Assembly: GCF_000429585.1 (NCBI RefSeq)
Contig: NZ_AUCD01000016.1
Coordinates: 1-33,180 of the forward strand
Source of the DNA: Atopococcus tabaci DSM 17538
GTDB taxonomy: Bacteria > Bacillota > Bacilli > Lactobacillales > Carnobacteriaceae_A
Length of the DNA: 33,180 nt
Reading direction: 5' to 3'
Shown one piece after another: positions 15,527 through 24,516 of the stretch (positions are counted from its first letter, which is position 1; every line of letters begins with the position of its first letter). The translations under genes were made by a program, and so were the position numbers. Below the pieces are notes generated by a model, which did no database searches, was not told the origin of the DNA, and was given only the letters and a program-made list of their open reading frames with translations.

Positions 15527-17221
15527 ATGGAATACCAATTGTCCATCGCTGAAGCACTATATCCCCATTTGAAAGACCATTTGACGATGGAAGACATCTT
15601 AGCTTTGCTGGAAAAGCCAAAAACGGCAGAACACGGAGATATGGCTTTCCCTGCTTTTCAGTTGGCGAAGATTTTTCGCAAAAATCCTGCTCAAATCGCT
15701 TCTGAACTGCAAGAAAAAATTTCTTCTCCTCTGATTGAAAAAACAGAAACGGTCGGACCTTATTTGAACTTTTTCTTGAAACGTGACATGGTCGGTAAAC
15801 AGGTCATCACAGAAGTCATCGAACAAGGTGCGCACTACGGAGAATCCGATTTTGGAAAAAACCAAAACGTTCCGATTGACATGTCTTCCCCAAACATCGC
15901 CAAACCGATGTCCATGGGCCATCTGCGTTCTACCGTAATCGGGAACTCCCTAGCAAAAATTTATTCGAAGATGGGCTTCCATCCGGTTAAAATCAATCAC
16001 TTAGGTGACTGGGGAACTCAGTTCGGAAAATTGATTGTCGCTTATAAAAAATGGGGCACTGAAGAAGAAGTCCGTGCAAACCCCATCACTGAGCTGCTGC
16101 GGTTGTATGTTAAATTCCACCAAGAAGCCGAAGACGACCCTTCATTGGAAGAAGAAGGCCGGAGTTGGTTTAAGCGGTTGGAAGACGGCGACAACGAAGC
16201 TCTTGAATTGTGGGAATGGTTCAGAGAAGAATCTTTGCAGGAATTCAATAAAGTGTATGATCGTTTAGGCGTCTCTTTTGATTCCACAAACGGCGAAGCA
16301 TTCTACAACGACAAGATGGATGAAGTCGTCGAATTGTTGGAAGAAAAAAATCTGTTGACGGTTGACCAAGGTGCGCATATCGTTGATTTGGAAAAATACG
16401 ATTTGAACCCTGCTTTGATCAAAAAGACAGACGGTGCGACACTGTACATTACTCGTGATTTGGCAGCGGCTCTTTTCCGCCACCGCACCTATGACTTCAC
16501 TCAGTCCTTGTATGTAGTGGGCCAAGAACAAACCAACCACTTCAAACAATTGAAAGCTGTGTTGAAAGAAATGGGTTACGACTGGGCTGATGATATTCAA
16601 CACATCCCATTCGGCTTGATCACACAAGGCGGCAAGAAGCTGTCTACGCGTCAAGGGAAAGTCGTATTGTTGGAAGAAGTATTGGACGAAGCGGTTGCCC
16701 AAGCATTGGACCAAATCAACCAAAAGAATCCAGACTTGCCAAACAAAGAACAAGTCGCAGAACAAGTCGGCGTCGGCGCAATTGTTTTCCACGATTTGAA
16801 AAACGATCGTTTGAACAGCTTCGACTTCACCATCAGCGAATTGGTTCAATTCGAAGGAGAAACCGGCCCTTATGTTCAATACACCCGTGCTCGTGCGATG
16901 AGTATTTTACGCAAAGCCGGAGCATTGGATGCTCAACCGGTTGAAGAGTTCAACTTGAGCGACGATTACAGCTGGGAAATCATCAAATTGTTACAGGAAT
17001 TCCCAGAGACCGTTCAACGTGCGTATGAAAAACGTGAACCTTCTGTTATCGCGAAACACTCTCTTCACCTTGCGCAGGCATTCAACAAGTTCTATGCACA
17101 TGTCCGCGTATTGGATGAACATGAAGAGCGTGACTCCCGCCTTGCATTGGTTCATGCGGTCACCGAGATATTGAAAGAAGATTTGAACTTGCTGGGTGTC
17201 AACTCACCTGACGAGATGTAA
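15527..17221 (+). CDS. argS: arginyl-tRNA synthetase
   Basis: 564 residues, the usual size for Firmicutes ArgRS. It charges tRNA-Arg with arginine using ATP. ATG 15527 is chosen for CAAGGAGGA upstream; the frame open to 15314 is leader. The Arg_N domain covers about 1-85. The class I HIGH-equivalent is in [20 protein letters not shown] (121-140) and the KMSKS-like loop is [11 protein letters not shown]. The DALR anticodon-binding domain at the end contains [16 protein letters not shown]. It is divergent from argR and convergent with arcA, so regulator, consumer and catabolic enzyme of arginine sit together. Confidence 0.97.
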   Translation: MEYQLSIAEALYPHLKDHLTMEDILALLEKPKTAEHGDMAFPAFQLAKIFRKNPAQIASELQEKISSPLIEKTETVGPYLNFFLKRDMVGKQVITEVIEQGAHYGESDFGKNQNVPIDMSSPNIAKPMSMGHLRSTVIGNSLAKIYSKMGFHPVKINHLGDWGTQFGKLIVAYKKWGTEEEVRANPITELLRLYVKFHQEAEDDPSLEEEGRSWFKRLEDGDNEALELWEWFREESLQEFNKVYDRLGVSFDSTNGEAFYNDKMDEVVELLEEKNLLTVDQGAHIVDLEKYDLNPALIKKTDGATLYITRDLAAALFRHRTYDFTQSLYVVGQEQTNHFKQLKAVLKEMGYDWADDIQHIPFGLITQGGKKLSTRQGKVVLLEEVLDEAVAQALDQINQKNPDLPNKEQVAEQVGVGAIVFHDLKNDRLNSFDFTISELVQFEGETGPYVQYTRARAMSILRKAGALDAQPVEEFNLSDDYSWEIIKLLQEFPETVQRAYEKREPSVIAKHSLHLAQAFNKFYAHVRVLDEHEERDSRLALVHAVTEILKEDLNLLGVNSPDEM

Positions 17222-17233
17222 TCATCTATAGAC

Positions 17234-17285
17234 AAAAAGACCACGAATTTCCTAAATAGACAGGATATTTGTGGTCTTTTTCTAG
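17234..17285. terminator. bidirectional terminator between argS and arcA
   Basis: A stem of about 20 bp, AAAAAGACCAC... (17234-17253) with ...GTGGTCTTTTT (17262-17281), has two mismatches and lies between the convergent stops. Confidence 0.85.
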
Positions 17286-17291
17286 TTTTTT

Positions 17292-18542
17292 TCAAATTTG
17301 TTTTATGTCTTTCCTTACGAGCGGCATGCTCATGCATCGTGGTCCTCCCCGGCCTCTGGAAAGTTCGCTTGAAGCAATTTCAATCACTTTGATGCCGTGC
17401 TGGCGCAGCAAATCGTTGGTCACATAATTTCGGTCATAAGTAACCACCACTCCCGGAGCAATCGCCAATGTATTCGATCCATCCGTCCACTGCTCTCGCG
17501 GAGCGACAATTTCATCTCCGCCGCCGCATGGAATCAATACCAAGTCATCCAAGCCCAGCGCTTCTTTCAGTACTTCTTGAAGGTCGGTTTGGTGAGTCAT
17601 CGCAAAAGTTCCTTCTTCGTCACCTTTTTCAAGAATGTACGTATCAATCGATCCGTCAAGATTCAATATCCCAGGATGAATGGTGAATTTGTCATGGTCC
17701 ACCATTGTAAACACGGTGTCCAAGTGCATCATCGCCCGCACATTCGGAATCTTGATGGCCAGAATTTTTTCAAACGACAAGTTGCGCCGGAAAATTTCCT
17801 GAGCCAATTCTTCGATGGCGGCTGCCGACGTCCGTTGGGATATGCCGATGGCAAGAACCTGAGGGCTCAACACCAACATGTCTCCGCCCTCCATGCTTGC
17901 TACGGACTCACGTCCATGATAAATCGGAAGTTCTTTTCCTGCAAAGCGAGGGTGATGCTTCACAATGTATTCCATAAACAAGGACTCCCGGACGCGCGCT
18001 TCGTATTTCATGGAGTTGATGGTCAACCCGTTCCCCAACACTACCGCCGGATCCCGAGTGAAGTAAAGACTCGGCATTGGATTCAAATAAAACGGGTTGT
18101 CGTCTTCTTTGGATAGTTCAAACAATCCGGGAGCATATATCGGAATATCCTTTTTCCTGATTCCCGCCATCACTTCATCCACCAACTGGGGGGTGTCCAG
18201 TGACATCAAATGAGTTTTCACTGCCTCCCTGGCAGTTTGAGAAGCTACATAAGATTCTTCAACGATTGCATCCACAAACTCTTCTTTCACTTGACCGGCA
18301 TCGACAGCCTCTGCCGTCAGCTTTTCCAAATATACAACTTCAGCGCCATTCTCTCTCAATACTTTCACAAACGCATCGTGTTCGTTTTGAATGGCAGGAA
18401 GATACGGGATATCGTCAAACAACAACCGCTCCATAATCTGGGGTGTCATATTTTCTACTTCTCTTCCCGGTCTTCTCACTAAAACTGTCTGCAATTCTCC
18501 AATTTCCGAGAATACGTGGACAGGTTTTGTGTGGTCCTGCAT
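17292..18542 (-). CDS. arcA: arginine deiminase
   Basis: 416 residues, the full family length. It hydrolyses arginine to citrulline and ammonia, the first step of the ADI route that yields ATP and raises pH. Catalytic features are FTRDP (161-165), MEGGD (217-221), HLDTVF (273-278) and the nucleophilic Cys403 in [12 protein letters not shown] 18542 has GAGGAG upstream. No arcB, arcC or arcD is adjacent, so ornithine carbamoyltransferase, carbamate kinase and the antiporter must lie elsewhere or be missing. A cre-like site lies upstream, and an ARG-box-like sequence lies further up. Confidence 0.97.
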   Translation of the reverse strand: MQDHTKPVHVFSEIGELQTVLVRRPGREVENMTPQIMERLLFDDIPYLPAIQNEHDAFVKVLRENGAEVVYLEKLTAEAVDAGQVKEEFVDAIVEESYVASQTAREAVKTHLMSLDTPQLVDEVMAGIRKKDIPIYAPGLFELSKEDDNPFYLNPMPSLYFTRDPAVVLGNGLTINSMKYEARVRESLFMEYIVKHHPRFAGKELPIYHGRESVASMEGGDMLVLSPQVLAIGISQRTSAAAIEELAQEIFRRNLSFEKILAIKIPNVRAMMHLDTVFTMVDHDKFTIHPGILNLDGSIDTYILEKGDEEGTFAMTHQTDLQEVLKEALGLDDLVLIPCGGGDEIVAPREQWTDGSNTLAIAPGVVVTYDRNYVTNDLLRQHGIKVIEIASSELSRGRGGPRCMSMPLVRKDIKQI

Positions 18543-18584
18543 CTATACTCCTCCTCAACATCTCTTGCACAAAAAATTTCTTTC

Positions 18585-18598
18585 TGAAAGCGTTGTTT
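18585..18598 (-). promoter_or_regulatory. cre-like (CcpA) site upstream of arcA
   Basis: TGAAAGCGTTGTTT matches the cre consensus TGWAANCGNTNWCA except at its last two bases. It is 43 bases upstream of the arcA start. CcpA repression of arc genes is known in lactic acid bacteria; here it is inferred from the match alone. Confidence 0.35.
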
Positions 18599-18713
18599 AT
18601 CCACTTTCCTCCCTCATCCTAACGAATTTACATCAAAAAGCGAATAAAAATGACTTACCATCTATTCATTTTCTCTCCACTCCAACAAAAACAAACATAA
18701 ACATACCCGGCAT

Positions 18714-18727
18714 TGAATAAGTAATCA
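18714..18727. promoter_or_regulatory. weak ARG-box-like sequence upstream of arcA
   Basis: TGAATAAGTAATCA agrees with TGNATWWWWATNCA at 10 of 12 specified positions, about 170 bases upstream of arcA. The rest of 18543-18788 is AT-rich noncoding DNA with no frame that looks real. Confidence 0.25.
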
Positions 18728-18788
18728 TTTATTTCTTTTCATCCCGAATAAAACATGAATGAACAAGCAGCCATTTCGATTCTTAAAA

Positions 18789-18802
18789 ATACAATATTGT
18801 AT
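18789..18802. repeat. 14-bp perfect palindrome ATACAATATTGTAT
   Basis: A perfect palindrome sits directly beside the terminator of the ABC exporter operon. It may be a protein-binding site or chance AT symmetry. Confidence 0.4.
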
Positions 18803-18805
18803 TAA

Positions 18806-18837
18806 AAAGAGCGTTTCTTGTTTAAGAAACGCTCTTT
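18806..18837 (-). terminator. terminator of the ABC exporter operon
   Basis: AAAGAGCGTTTCTT (18806-18819) pairs perfectly with AAGAAACGCTCTTT (18824-18837) around a 4-base loop. The stop codon of the exporter gene lies inside the hairpin. Confidence 0.92.
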
Positions 18838-20567
18838 GCCGCCTGCATGCGGTACATTTGTGCATATTGGCCGTTTTGAGAAAGCAATTCGTCGTGGGTG
18901 CCTCTTTCCACAATTCTTCCTTGATCGAGCACCAATATTTTGTCTGCATTTTGGATGGTGGACAATCGATGCGCAATAATAAACGTCGTACGTCCCTGCT
19001 TCACGACATCCATCGCATGTTGAATCATTTCTTCCGTTTCTGTGTCGATGTTTGACGTTGCTTCATCGAGAATCAATACAGATGGATCAAATGCCAGCGC
19101 CCGGGCAAATGAAACCAATTGCCGCTGCCCTGAGGACAACGTGGCTCCTTTGTCAACTACCGGCTCCTCCAACCCTTTCGTGCTGTTTCCAAGGACAGAT
19201 GACCCGCCGACCGCTTCGAGCGCGCTTGTGACTTGTTCATCGCTGATGTCGCCCTCACCCAATCGAACATTGGATGCGATGGTCCCTTTGAAGAGGTATG
19301 GATCCTGCAGCACAATACCAATGTGTTTTCGTAAACTTTTGCGGGAAACACTAGTGGTTGATACGCCATCAACGGTAATTGTCCCTTTTGATGGATCATA
19401 GAACCGGAACAACAAGTTCATGATGGAGCTCTTTCCCGACCCGGTATGGCCCACCAATGCGACGGTCTCTCCTTTTTTAGCAGTAAACGAAATGTCTTTC
19501 AACACATACTCTTCGTTGTTGTAAGCAAACCAAACATGATCGAACACCACTTCCCCGTCCGAAGACATCAACTCATTGTCCACTTCTTTTTCAACTGGCA
19601 TTCCCATCATGTCAAATACCCGGCCGGCGGAAGTCAGTGCTTGTTGCAAATAAGCCCACTGGGATACGATTCCTTGGATTGGGTCGAACAACCTGGATGT
19701 GTACTCCACGAAAACATACAAAAACCCGACTGTGATCCCCAGTGTTCCCTCTATCGTTCCTATCCCAAAGTACAAGACCAGCAGAAGCAAAGACAAGTTC
19801 CGTAAACTTCCGATGAAACTCCAAGAAGCGATCGCATCCAGCATCATAAATTTTTGACTGTAACGGAACCATTCATCGTTTGACTCATCAAACTCATCAC
19901 TGATTTTTTGTTCCTGCTGGAAGGATTGAATAATCGGCATCCCCTGGATGGCTTCATTCAGTTTGGCGTTGATGTCACTGATCAAACTGCGAATTTTAGA
20001 AGTATACACTTTGGCGTATTTTTGGTAGATGATTGCCCAGACAATAAAGAGTGGCACCAGCAGCAACGCCGTCAACCCAAACGGCAGATGAAGCCGGAGC
20101 AAAGCCACATAGATTCCGACCAAATAAGCTACATTGGTCAATACCTGCCCGAAAACAATCACATAAAAAATGCGCAGCTGTTCCGTGTCGTTGGTGATAC
20201 GGGACACCACTTTCCCCGCCGGCATATTGTCAAAATACCGAATCGGCATCTTCTGAACGCGAGCATACAAGTCATTCCGCATGTTCCGTACGATGGTATT
20301 GGCGCCCACCGTCAGCAACAGAAAGCTGAAATAACGGGATGCCGCTGTGACAAGAGACAACCCCATGTAAACCGCCAGCAATCGAACCAACAACGATGTA
20401 TTCAATCCCGCTTCCAAAGCCGGCGTGAGCACACGGTCAATCACTTGCTGAATGTACAGCGGGCGCATCAAGTCCGCTCCTACAGCTGCCAACAAAAGGA
20501 TCAGTCCGAAGAGAAATGCCCCTTTTTTCTGCTTTGTATACCCCAACATTTTTCCAAGAGTTCTCAT
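18822..20567 (-). CDS. ABC exporter half-transporter with canonical ATPase site (BmrD/LmrD-like)
   Basis: 581 residues. The N-terminal membrane domain (about 1-320, six helices) is followed by a nucleotide-binding domain. That domain has Walker A GHTGSGKSS (373-381), signature LSSGQ (477-481), and Walker B VLILDEATS with the catalytic Glu502 present. It is the second gene of a pair: its ATG overlaps the stop of the upstream gene by 4 bases. Partners of this kind form heterodimeric exporters of drugs or other amphiphiles (BmrCD, LmrCD, EfrAB); the substrate here is unknown. This subunit carries the full catalytic residues. Transcription stops at a hairpin that overlaps its last codons. Confidence 0.92.
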   Translation of the reverse strand: MRTLGKMLGYTKQKKGAFLFGLILLLAAVGADLMRPLYIQQVIDRVLTPALEAGLNTSLLVRLLAVYMGLSLVTAASRYFSFLLLTVGANTIVRNMRNDLYARVQKMPIRYFDNMPAGKVVSRITNDTEQLRIFYVIVFGQVLTNVAYLVGIYVALLRLHLPFGLTALLLVPLFIVWAIIYQKYAKVYTSKIRSLISDINAKLNEAIQGMPIIQSFQQEQKISDEFDESNDEWFRYSQKFMMLDAIASWSFIGSLRNLSLLLLVLYFGIGTIEGTLGITVGFLYVFVEYTSRLFDPIQGIVSQWAYLQQALTSAGRVFDMMGMPVEKEVDNELMSSDGEVVFDHVWFAYNNEEYVLKDISFTAKKGETVALVGHTGSGKSSIMNLLFRFYDPSKGTITVDGVSTTSVSRKSLRKHIGIVLQDPYLFKGTIASNVRLGEGDISDEQVTSALEAVGGSSVLGNSTKGLEEPVVDKGATLSSGQRQLVSFARALAFDPSVLILDEATSNIDTETEEMIQHAMDVVKQGRTTFIIAHRLSTIQNADKILVLDQGRIVERGTHDELLSQNGQYAQMYRMQAAKSVS

Positions 20568-22309
20568 ACGGTCTCTTCTCCCCTCATCTGCTGGCGTCTG
20601 TATTGTGTGAGATACCAGCTTTCTTCATTCTGAAGCAAATCTTCGTTTGTGCCTTCTTCAATGATTTTTCCATCTTCCAAGACCACGATCCAATCTGCGT
20701 GACGAATAGCGGAGAGACGATGAGTGGTGATCAAGGTTGTTTTCCCTTTCCGCAATTTCCGAATGTTTTCAATGATTTGTTTTTCTGTCTTGGCGTCCAC
20801 CGCTGAAAGAGTGTCGTCCAAAATCAATATGTCAGGATTCTTCAGTAAGGCACGAGCAATGGAAATCCGCTGTTTTTGTCCTCCGGATACTGACACGCCT
20901 CTTTCTCCTATCAGTGTATCCAGCCCTTTCGGCATCCGCTTCAAGTCTTCTTCAAAGTTGGACATCCGCACCGCTTCCATGATTTCTTCGTCTGTCGCAT
21001 CCGGTTTTCCAAAAGCGATGTTGTCCCGGATGGAACGGGAGAAGAGAATGTAGTCTTGTGGAACGTAACCAATGGTCTGCCGCAATTCATTCGACTCGAT
21101 TTCTTGGATGGAATGACCGTCCAACTGGATGCTTCCATCTCCCAATGGATATTGCCGGAGCAACTGCCGGATAAATGTGGTTTTCCCGCTGCCAGTTTTC
21201 CCGACGATTCCGATGGTCTGCCCACTTTTAATCTTTAACCGCAATTGGTTTAAGTTTGGATGGTCAGAACTCGGGTAGCGGAAAGACACGTCCGAAAAGT
21301 CCACGTCTGGATTTTCGGAGAGTTTCTTCATCCCTTCTTCTTCCATCTCATCCCCGGATTCGAGCACTTCTTTCACACGCGAAAGCGATGCGCTTCCCTG
21401 TTCAGTCAGATTGATCAGTTCTCCAATGGATTGGACAGGCCAGACAATCATGCTCAGGTAGACTTGGAAAGCAACTAATTCACCGACCGTCAATTCACCG
21501 TTGGCAATCAGTATGGCCCCGTATCCAAACGCGATCACATAGCTGACGCCCAACAAGATGGTGATGATGGGCTGGAAGGTCGAATTGATTTTAGCGACGG
21601 CGATATTTTTTTGAAGCACATTCTCAGTTTGAGCCTCAAACTGTTCCTGCTTCTTTTCTTCTTGTACATAGGCGCGGATGACCCGCACTCCTTCCACCGA
21701 TTCCAACACTTCGTCGTTGATTTCCGCAAAAGCATCCTGCGATTCCCGGTACCGTTTGTTGACTTTATCTCCCAACACTTTCAAAATATACCCCATCAAC
21801 GGAACAGGGAGCAGCGTAAAGAGCGTCAATTTCCCTGATATCGAAAAAATCATCATCAAAACGATGGCTCCCAAAAATGCCGTGGAATCCAACGTGACCA
21901 TGACCCCATAACCGGCCATTTCAGATATCGCTTGCAAATCATTGGTTGCGCGAGCCATTAAATCCCCGGTTCTGAACCGCTCATAAAACACGGAACGCAT
22001 TTTTAGGAAGTGTGCCATCAATTGACGGCGCAGTTTCCGGGTGAGGACGTTTGATCCCCCAAACAATTGATAAGTCCAAAAAGCGCCTACAAAGTAGGAA
22101 AGAACAATCACCGCCGCAAATAACAATACCCGTTGAAACAACCATGCACGCGTCAACGTTCCTTGAAAAATCGAATCAATAACCGTCCCTAACAAGTAAG
22201 GTGGAACCAATACCAATAAATTGTCCACAATCATTCCCGTCAAGGCGAAACCGTACCTCTTTTTATTTTCAATAAAAAAAGGTTTCAAGTACTTCACTAC
22301 TGAAAACAT
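20564..22309 (-). CDS. ABC exporter half-transporter with degenerate ATPase site (BmrC/LmrC-like)
   Basis: 581 residues, first gene of the pair. The membrane domain covers about 1-315. The nucleotide-binding domain has Walker A GKTGSGKTT (370-378), signature VSGGQ (474-478), and Walker B ILILDDTLS with Asp499 where the catalytic Glu is expected. This is the pattern of the non-hydrolysing half in heterodimers such as BmrC and LmrC, so one of the two sites should bind ATP without efficient hydrolysis. The ATG is at 22309. About 150 bases separate it from trmL, and no leader peptide or attenuator like that of bmrCD was recognised. Confidence 0.92.
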   Translation of the reverse strand: MFSVVKYLKPFFIENKKRYGFALTGMIVDNLLVLVPPYLLGTVIDSIFQGTLTRAWLFQRVLLFAAVIVLSYFVGAFWTYQLFGGSNVLTRKLRRQLMAHFLKMRSVFYERFRTGDLMARATNDLQAISEMAGYGVMVTLDSTAFLGAIVLMMIFSISGKLTLFTLLPVPLMGYILKVLGDKVNKRYRESQDAFAEINDEVLESVEGVRVIRAYVQEEKKQEQFEAQTENVLQKNIAVAKINSTFQPIITILLGVSYVIAFGYGAILIANGELTVGELVAFQVYLSMIVWPVQSIGELINLTEQGSASLSRVKEVLESGDEMEEEGMKKLSENPDVDFSDVSFRYPSSDHPNLNQLRLKIKSGQTIGIVGKTGSGKTTFIRQLLRQYPLGDGSIQLDGHSIQEIESNELRQTIGYVPQDYILFSRSIRDNIAFGKPDATDEEIMEAVRMSNFEEDLKRMPKGLDTLIGERGVSVSGGQKQRISIARALLKNPDILILDDTLSAVDAKTEKQIIENIRKLRKGKTTLITTHRLSAIRHADWIVVLEDGKIIEEGTNEDLLQNEESWYLTQYRRQQMRGEETV

Positions 22310-22396
22310 GCTTTCTCCCCCACAACTTTCGCCTGAATCTTGCGTTCTTTAGACTTTATTGTAGCCATTTTACCCCGGTTTCACAACATCATTTTA

Positions 22397-22441
22397 TGCA
22401 AAAAAAGAAACCGATGGATGCCATGATCATCCATTGGTTTC
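22397..22441 (-). terminator. terminator of trmL
   Basis: GAAACCGATGGATG (22407-22420) pairs with CATCCATTGGTTTC (22428-22441) with one G-T wobble. On the minus strand it is followed by a run of eight Ts. Confidence 0.9.
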
Positions 22442-22457
22442 TGATGCGTTTTCCCGT

Positions 22458-22970
22458 TTAGTCTAATTTATCATTCTCGTAATGGTGCGTGAGATCCATA
22501 TTTGCGAAATCTTGCTGGCGGAGAGCTTCGTAAATCAAAATCGCCGCTGTATTGGATAAATTCAAGGAGCGGACATGCTTGTCGTTCATCGGAATACGCA
22601 GGCATTCGTCTTCGTGTTCACGCATGAACTCTTCCGGCAGCCCCGTCGTTTCTTTTCCAAACAGAAAATAGTGATCTGTATCGGTATCCGAAAAATCTTC
22701 TTCCGTATAGACTCTATTAGCGAATTTACTGATGAGGTGCAGCTTGCCGTTTGCAGCCGTCTCCATGAACGCCTCCAAGTTTTTATGGTAGACAACATTC
22801 ACGTCATTCCAATAGTCCAAACCGGCCCTTTTTAAGTGTTTGTCGTCTGTTTTAAATCCCAGTGGCTCGATCAAATGTAGGGAGGCATTCGTTCCCGCGC
22901 AAGTACGCGCAATATTCCCGGTGTTGGCTGGAATTAACGGTTCAAATAAAACTATGTGATTAGGCATCAT
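22458..22970 (-). CDS. trmL: tRNA (cytidine/uridine-34-2'-O)-methyltransferase TrmL
   Basis: 170 residues. It is a SPOUT methyltransferase that methylates the ribose of wobble nucleotide 34 in certain tRNA-Leu species using S-adenosylmethionine. Family motifs are [15 protein letters not shown] near 9-24, [13 protein letters not shown] in the middle and [27 protein letters not shown] at the end, which together form the trefoil-knot SAM pocket. Two tandem ATGs (22970 and 22967) both suit the AAGGAG upstream. It lies 57 bases downstream of queG on the same strand. Both enzymes act at tRNA position 34. Confidence 0.95.
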   Translation of the reverse strand: MMPNHIVLFEPLIPANTGNIARTCAGTNASLHLIEPLGFKTDDKHLKRAGLDYWNDVNVVYHKNLEAFMETAANGKLHLISKFANRVYTEEDFSDTDTDHYFLFGKETTGLPEEFMREHEDECLRIPMNDKHVRSLNLSNTAAILIYEALRQQDFANMDLTHHYENDKLD

Positions 22971-23027
22971 CGTTTCTCCTTGCTTCTTAAGTTTCTAATA
23001 ATAGTTTTGATCGTCTGAATATGTCAT

Positions 23028-24173
23028 TCAGTTTTTCGATTGGATCTCTTCAATCGCTTTTTCAAATTCTGAAATGGTTTCTGCATCTGTTTCTTTCTCC
23101 AGCGCTTCTTCTAAAAACTCCACAACCATTTCATCTCTTGCGGTCACAATTTTAGAAATAGCCCACGCAGCCGTTCCACGTATGACCGGACGGACATCTT
23201 CTTCCACGCACCGCAACAAATCAGGCAATGCGGTTCGGTCGCGGTAGTTCCCCAAAGCGATGATGGCGTTCCGCTGCAATGGCTTCTTTCCGCGCCAGGA
23301 ACCAGACATAGGGCCGAACTCATCTTTAAATTCCCGATTGCTGATGGTGAGCAGCGGTTTAAGCTTTGGCTTGACTTTTTCCGGGTCAGGTTCCATTTCC
23401 GGGTGACGGTGTTCGTCGATTCCGCGGTTATAAGGACACGCTATTTGGCAAATGTCGCATCCGTAAATGACATGCCCCATTTTACGCCGGAATTGTTCAT
23501 TCATGTATCCTTTTGTCTGAGTTTGATAAGATAAACAAATTTTGGCATTCATCCGTCCGTCCCCTAGCAGCGCCCCGGTAGGACAGGCTTGAACACACCG
23601 CATACAATCTCCGCAGCCGAACGGCACTTGTTCATCAGGTTCGAACTCCAAATTCGTCAATACTTCCCCTAGGTAGACATAGGTCCCAAATTCTTCCGTA
23701 ATCAATAAGCCGTTGCGGCCAATGAAGCCCAGGCCGGCTCTCTGTGCGACCGCCACATCCACCACTTCCCCTGTATCCACCATAGGTTTGAAGCGCGCCT
23801 GAGGTCCTGCTGCTTCCTGGATGTACGCCACAAGCTGGTCCATCTTGTCGCGGAGAATGGTATGGTAGTCCACTCCCCAGGACGCACGGGCAAATTCTCC
23901 TCTTCGTTCCCCTCTCACTCTCTCTGGAGGATTTTTCAATTTATTGGGGTAAGCCAAGGCGATGGAGATGAACGATTTGGGTTCTTCGAAAATTCTCTCC
24001 GGGTATACACGGTCTTTGATGTCATTGTGTTCGAAGCCGGAATGGTAGCCTTTCTCTCTTTGAACGGTCAGCCGGTCTTCCAGTTCGTAAAAAGGTTCAG
24101 CCGTGGCAAATCCGATTTTGTCGATGCCGATTTCTTTGCTCTTTTCAATGATTTGTTCTTTCAACGACAGCAT
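23028..24173 (-). CDS. queG: epoxyqueuosine reductase QueG
   Basis: 381 residues from ATG 24173; GGGAGGAG lies about 10 bases upstream, and a GTG one codon earlier is possible. It performs the last step of queuosine synthesis, reducing epoxyqueuosine at tRNA position 34, and needs cobalamin and two [4Fe-4S] clusters. VDTGEVVD contains the conserved Asp133. Ferredoxin-type cysteines are C187-x2-C190-x2-C193-x3-C197 and C213, C239-x2-C242-x3-C246, two complete sets. After about 300 the chain looks like HEAT-type helices ([32 protein letters not shown]), as in the long form of Firmicutes QueG. Confidence 0.95.
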   Translation of the reverse strand: MLSLKEQIIEKSKEIGIDKIGFATAEPFYELEDRLTVQREKGYHSGFEHNDIKDRVYPERIFEEPKSFISIALAYPNKLKNPPERVRGERRGEFARASWGVDYHTILRDKMDQLVAYIQEAAGPQARFKPMVDTGEVVDVAVAQRAGLGFIGRNGLLITEEFGTYVYLGEVLTNLEFEPDEQVPFGCGDCMRCVQACPTGALLGDGRMNAKICLSYQTQTKGYMNEQFRRKMGHVIYGCDICQIACPYNRGIDEHRHPEMEPDPEKVKPKLKPLLTISNREFKDEFGPMSGSWRGKKPLQRNAIIALGNYRDRTALPDLLRCVEEDVRPVIRGTAAWAISKIVTARDEMVVEFLEEALEKETDAETISEFEKAIEEIQSKN

Positions 24174-24288
24174 CACACCCACGCTCCTCCCATCGATATG
24201 TAAATTGATTTCACTTTATTATACACGATATTGAGGAAATGGTTGAGCAGAGACCATTCAAAAACTGTTTTGTTTTTTATTTTAGACA

Positions 24289-24335
24289 TGAAAAAACGTA
24301 TTACCTCGGTGTCCAGCACGGCGAGGCAATACGTT
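24289..24335 (-). terminator. terminator of the candidate small RNA (and possibly rlmA)
   Basis: AACGTATTACCTCG (24295-24308) pairs with CGAGGCAATACGTT (24322-24335), with one mismatch. On the minus strand it is followed by TTTTTTC. Confidence 0.88.
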
Positions 24336-24418
24336 AATTAAGCCTTTGACAATTCCTTCCTTTTTATCAGCTTCTGATGGGATGACTGATAAAAACAAAC
24401 GAACCAAAATAGCTTATG
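24289..24418 (-). ncRNA. candidate small RNA between rlmA and queG
   Basis: On the minus strand a strong promoter (24453-24425) is followed by about 130 bases without a plausible ORF and then an intrinsic terminator. The predicted RNA has a 10-bp hairpin (CTGATAAAAA/TTTTTATCAG, 24361-24395) whose 15-base loop contains the C-rich stretch TCATCCCATCAG. A purine-rich AAGGAAGG follows, then the terminator stem. The only start after the purine run encodes four residues. No known RNA family is recognised. Alternatives are a decayed gene, or a leader used to end rlmA transcripts. Confidence 0.5.
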
Positions 24419-24424
24419 ATTCAC

Positions 24425-24453
24425 AATATAACACGGGTAAATAAAGAATGCAA
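24425..24453 (-). promoter_or_regulatory. promoter of the candidate small RNA
   Basis: On the minus strand, TTGCAT (24453-24448) is followed by exactly 17 bases and TATATT (24430-24425), preceded by TGT, an extended -10. It lies 64 bases after the rlmA stop and points away from rlmA towards the terminator. Confidence 0.65.
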
Positions 24454-24516
24454 GTCTCTCTCTTGGTATTTTGTCGCTAAACAAACTTTTGTCTTTTAAA
24501 ACCACTTGTTTTTTTC

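Noticed and set aside
18822-22309. Bacteriocin or lantibiotic export system
   Set aside because: There is no peptidase C39 domain, precursor peptide, modification enzyme or immunity gene nearby.
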